DNA of 8,647 nt, taken from NCBI GenBank assembly GCA_902773155.1, contig CACYDK010000012.1, positions 1-8,647 on the forward strand, in the 5' to 3' direction. A model generated the notes under the pieces. The model saw only the letters and a program-made list of their open reading frames with translations, was not told the DNA's origin and made no database searches. The position numbers and the translations under genes were made by a program. Positions 7,668 to 8,647 of the stretch are shown one piece after another (within the stretch, counting starts at the first letter, position 1; each line of letters starts with the position of its first letter). This stretch comes from an uncultured Ruminococcus sp. (GTDB lineage Bacteria > Bacillota > Clostridia > Oscillospirales > Acutalibacteraceae).

Positions 7668-8149
7668 CACAGAACCATACTCCTCCCGTCGGACGGGTCT
7701 GAATCGCCGAAAAGACAAACGCCGCCTTTTTTATACGTTTTAAGCATAAAATGAGTCGCTGTAGCGATAACTCCGTCCACACAGGATATGCGCTTTGCCA
7801 CAAAAGAGGCTACGTCCTGTATAGTTTTGCCCTTTACAAATACCGCAAAGTCGAATGATCCCGCCATAAGATAGAGAGACGTGACCTCCTCGAAGGCCAT
7901 TATTTTTTCGGCAAGCTCCTCAAAGCCTGTTTCCTTTTTCGGAGTGACCTTAAGCTCAATGATCGCGGTAACTCCTGCGTCGGAAAGCTTGTCGGTATCT
8001 ACTATAGCCTGGTACCCTCTGATAATACCGGTCTGTTCATATTCCTTGATCTGTGCGGATATATAGTCCTCGGGCTCACCGAGCATCAATGAAAGCTCCT
8101 TTACGGAGAAGCTGCTGTTTTCACTTAGGATTTCAAGAATTTTATCCAT
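7667..8149 (-). CDS. Lrp/AsnC-family transcriptional regulator
   Basis: Proteins of this family bind DNA as dimers or higher assemblies and respond to amino acids. The 160-residue product has the standard size and layout. A winged helix-turn-helix covers about residues 1-50 (MDKILEILSENSSFSVKELSLMLG, then IKEYEQTGIIRGYQAIVD). A beta-alpha-beta ligand domain (RAM/AsnC) covers about 60-140, with the conserved VTAIIELKVTP start and the SLYLMAGSFDFAVFVKG segment. The tail THFMLKTYKKGGV is typical of the group found beside aminotransferases in Clostridia. The ATG at 8149 has a modest AAAGG about ten bases upstream; another ATG at 8157 is out of frame. The stop shares one base with the aminotransferase start, so the neighbour is a likely regulatory target. 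This is inferred from context. No operator could be identified, although the leader contains inverted repeats. Confidence 0.93.
   Translation of the reverse strand: MDKILEILSENSSFSVKELSLMLGEPEDYISAQIKEYEQTGIIRGYQAIVDTDKLSDAGVTAIIELKVTPKKETGFEELAEKIMAFEEVTSLYLMAGSFDFAVFVKGKTIQDVASFVAKRISCVDGVIATATHFMLKTYKKGGVCLFGDSDPSDGRSMVL
7680..7687 (-). promoter_or_regulatory. Distant Shine-Dalgarno-like site for the aminotransferase
   Basis: GGGAGGAG lies within the last codons of the regulator gene, 12 bases before the aminotransferase ATG (7667), which is further than usual. Together with the TGATG stop-start overlap it suggests that ribosomes finishing the regulator restart on the aminotransferase. 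It favours the ATG over the TTG at 7718. Confidence 0.5.
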
Positions 8150-8166
8150 AATACCATGGCCTTTCT

Positions 8167-8206
8167 GCCCGCAGGGTTTTAGTAAGTCTTAACGCGGGCG
8201 GTTAAG
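8167..8206 (-). promoter_or_regulatory. Candidate H-type pseudoknot in the leader of the Lrp/AsnC gene
   Basis: On the minus strand CTTAAC (8206-8201) pairs with GTTAAG (8193-8188) around the seven-base loop CGCCCGC. The GCCCGC of that loop (8199-8194) is perfectly complementary to GCGGGC downstream (8172-8167). Both helices can form at once with connecting loops of 1, 0 and 15 bases, which is standard H-type pseudoknot geometry. The second helix ends just before AGAAAGG, the ribosome site of the regulator. No T-run follows, so it is not an ordinary terminator. The same repeats could instead be a DNA operator. It matches no riboswitch I recognise. Confidence 0.35.
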
Positions 8207-8217
8207 TCCTATTGATT

Positions 8218-8647
8218 TCAGACGCTTACCGGAATTCTGGCGTTGCTCCTGACGTCGAGGTTCACGCAAACTGCCGTACACAGCGCGAGAAGCTCGTTAT
8301 ATTCGTCGGAGACATTGAGCTCCCAGCCTCTGCCCTTTTCGCCGAAGCGTTCGCAATGAGTAGCGACGACAGAGTTATCGGCGTCTATTATGTCGAAGGA
8401 TTTTATAAATATACTGCCTCGAATATGCCAGCCCAGTCCGTAAAAATAACAGTTGCTCGCGGTTGGGCTGCTGTTTATTATGAACTTACAGCCGCGTTTA
8501 CCGGCGCTCAACGAATAAGCCCTTATCGCAGGAAGAGGCAGCTGACGGATTTTTGCGACGCATACTCCGCGCATAGCGGAGATATGCAGGACGCTCTTTT
8601 GCCCTGTTACGTAGTACTTTTCACGTCCGAGTGAGTCGAATACCGTA
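8218..8647 (-). CDS. LURP-one-related (YxjI-like) protein, N-terminus outside window
   Basis: The frame is open from the right edge to the TGA at 8220-8218, giving 142 codons. The partial protein starts TVFDSLGREKYYVTGQK, continues with LHISAMRGVCVAKIRQ, and ends with WELNVSDEYNELLALCTAVCVNLD. That order (a D-x-x-G-x-x-x-Y-x-V-x-G segment, a repeated beta pattern, an acidic stretch and a C-terminal hydrophobic helix) fits the LURP-one-related beta-barrel family, which includes Bacillus YxjI. Family members are about 160 residues, so roughly 15-25 residues are missing. The biochemical role in bacteria is not established. An internal ATG at 8574 is not the start, because family similarity continues upstream of it. 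It lies 68 bases before the regulator gene on the same strand; whether they share a transcript is unclear. The identification rests on pattern recognition of a divergent family. Confidence 0.7.
   Translation of the reverse strand, partial: TVFDSLGREKYYVTGQKSVLHISAMRGVCVAKIRQLPLPAIRAYSLSAGKRGCKFIINSSPTASNCYFYGLGWHIRGSIFIKSFDIIDADNSVVATHCERFGEKGRGWELNVSDEYNELLALCTAVCVNLDVRSNARIPVSV

Noticed and set aside
7668..7718. An extended aminotransferase start (TTG at 7718, 17 extra residues).
   Set aside because: It would overlap the regulator by 52 bases and add an Arg-rich tail unlike the family. The ATG at 7667 gives the typical length and a stop-start overlap.
8212..8634. A 140-codon plus-strand open frame at the right end.
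   Set aside because: It lies antisense to the LURP-one-like frame, which shows family motifs and stays open to the window edge. The plus-strand translation shows no recognisable domain.
1..8647. Search for a novel defence, mobile or toxin system.
   Set aside because: Every long frame on the coding strand belongs to a known housekeeping or sporulation family. There are no repeats, integrase, transposase or att-like sites, and no gap exceeds 80 bases.

Overview
The window reads as ordinary chromosome from an endospore-forming, Gram-positive Clostridia-type bacterium (Firmicutes). The evidence is a SpoIIR sporulation signalling protein, the AddA/AddB recombination nuclease that Firmicutes use in place of RecBCD, and strong AGGAGG-type ribosome binding sites. 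All six recognisable genes lie on the minus strand, packed head to tail; no gap reaches 100 bases. I see no tRNA, rRNA, CRISPR array, insertion sequence or phage gene.

In transcription order (right to left) the layout is as follows. A LURP-one-related/YxjI-like protein enters from the right edge (8218-8647, 5' end missing). A 68-base leader follows that could fold as an H-type pseudoknot. Next is a tightly coupled trio: an Lrp/AsnC-family regulator (7667-8149), a PLP-dependent class I/II aminotransferase (6489-7667) and ispE (5627-6499). The first two share one base in TGATG, and the last two overlap by 11 bases. A hairpin at 5581-5618 ends this unit and runs straight into the start of spoIIR (4984-5574). 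A short gap with a candidate promoter leads into addB (1581-4904) and addA (left edge to 1579), which are separated by one base.

The most important observation is a data-quality one. Inside the aminotransferase gene, 7050-7087 matches the Illumina P5 adapter together with the oligo-T linker of the flow-cell oligo. It is read in frame as the known contaminant peptide pattern FFF-x-DTATTEIY. It replaces the segment that should carry the aspartate contacting the PLP ring nitrogen. The gene therefore looks intact but encodes a partly artificial protein, and the window probably comes from a short-read (perhaps metagenomic) assembly.

Functionally, the regulator-aminotransferase pair suggests amino-acid-responsive control, co-translated with the MEP-pathway kinase IspE. 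SpoIIR links forespore sigma-F activity to mother-cell sigma-E activation. AddAB processes double-strand breaks for recombination. I found no convincing previously undescribed system. The two RNA structures, before the regulator gene and before spoIIR, are the best biological leads.
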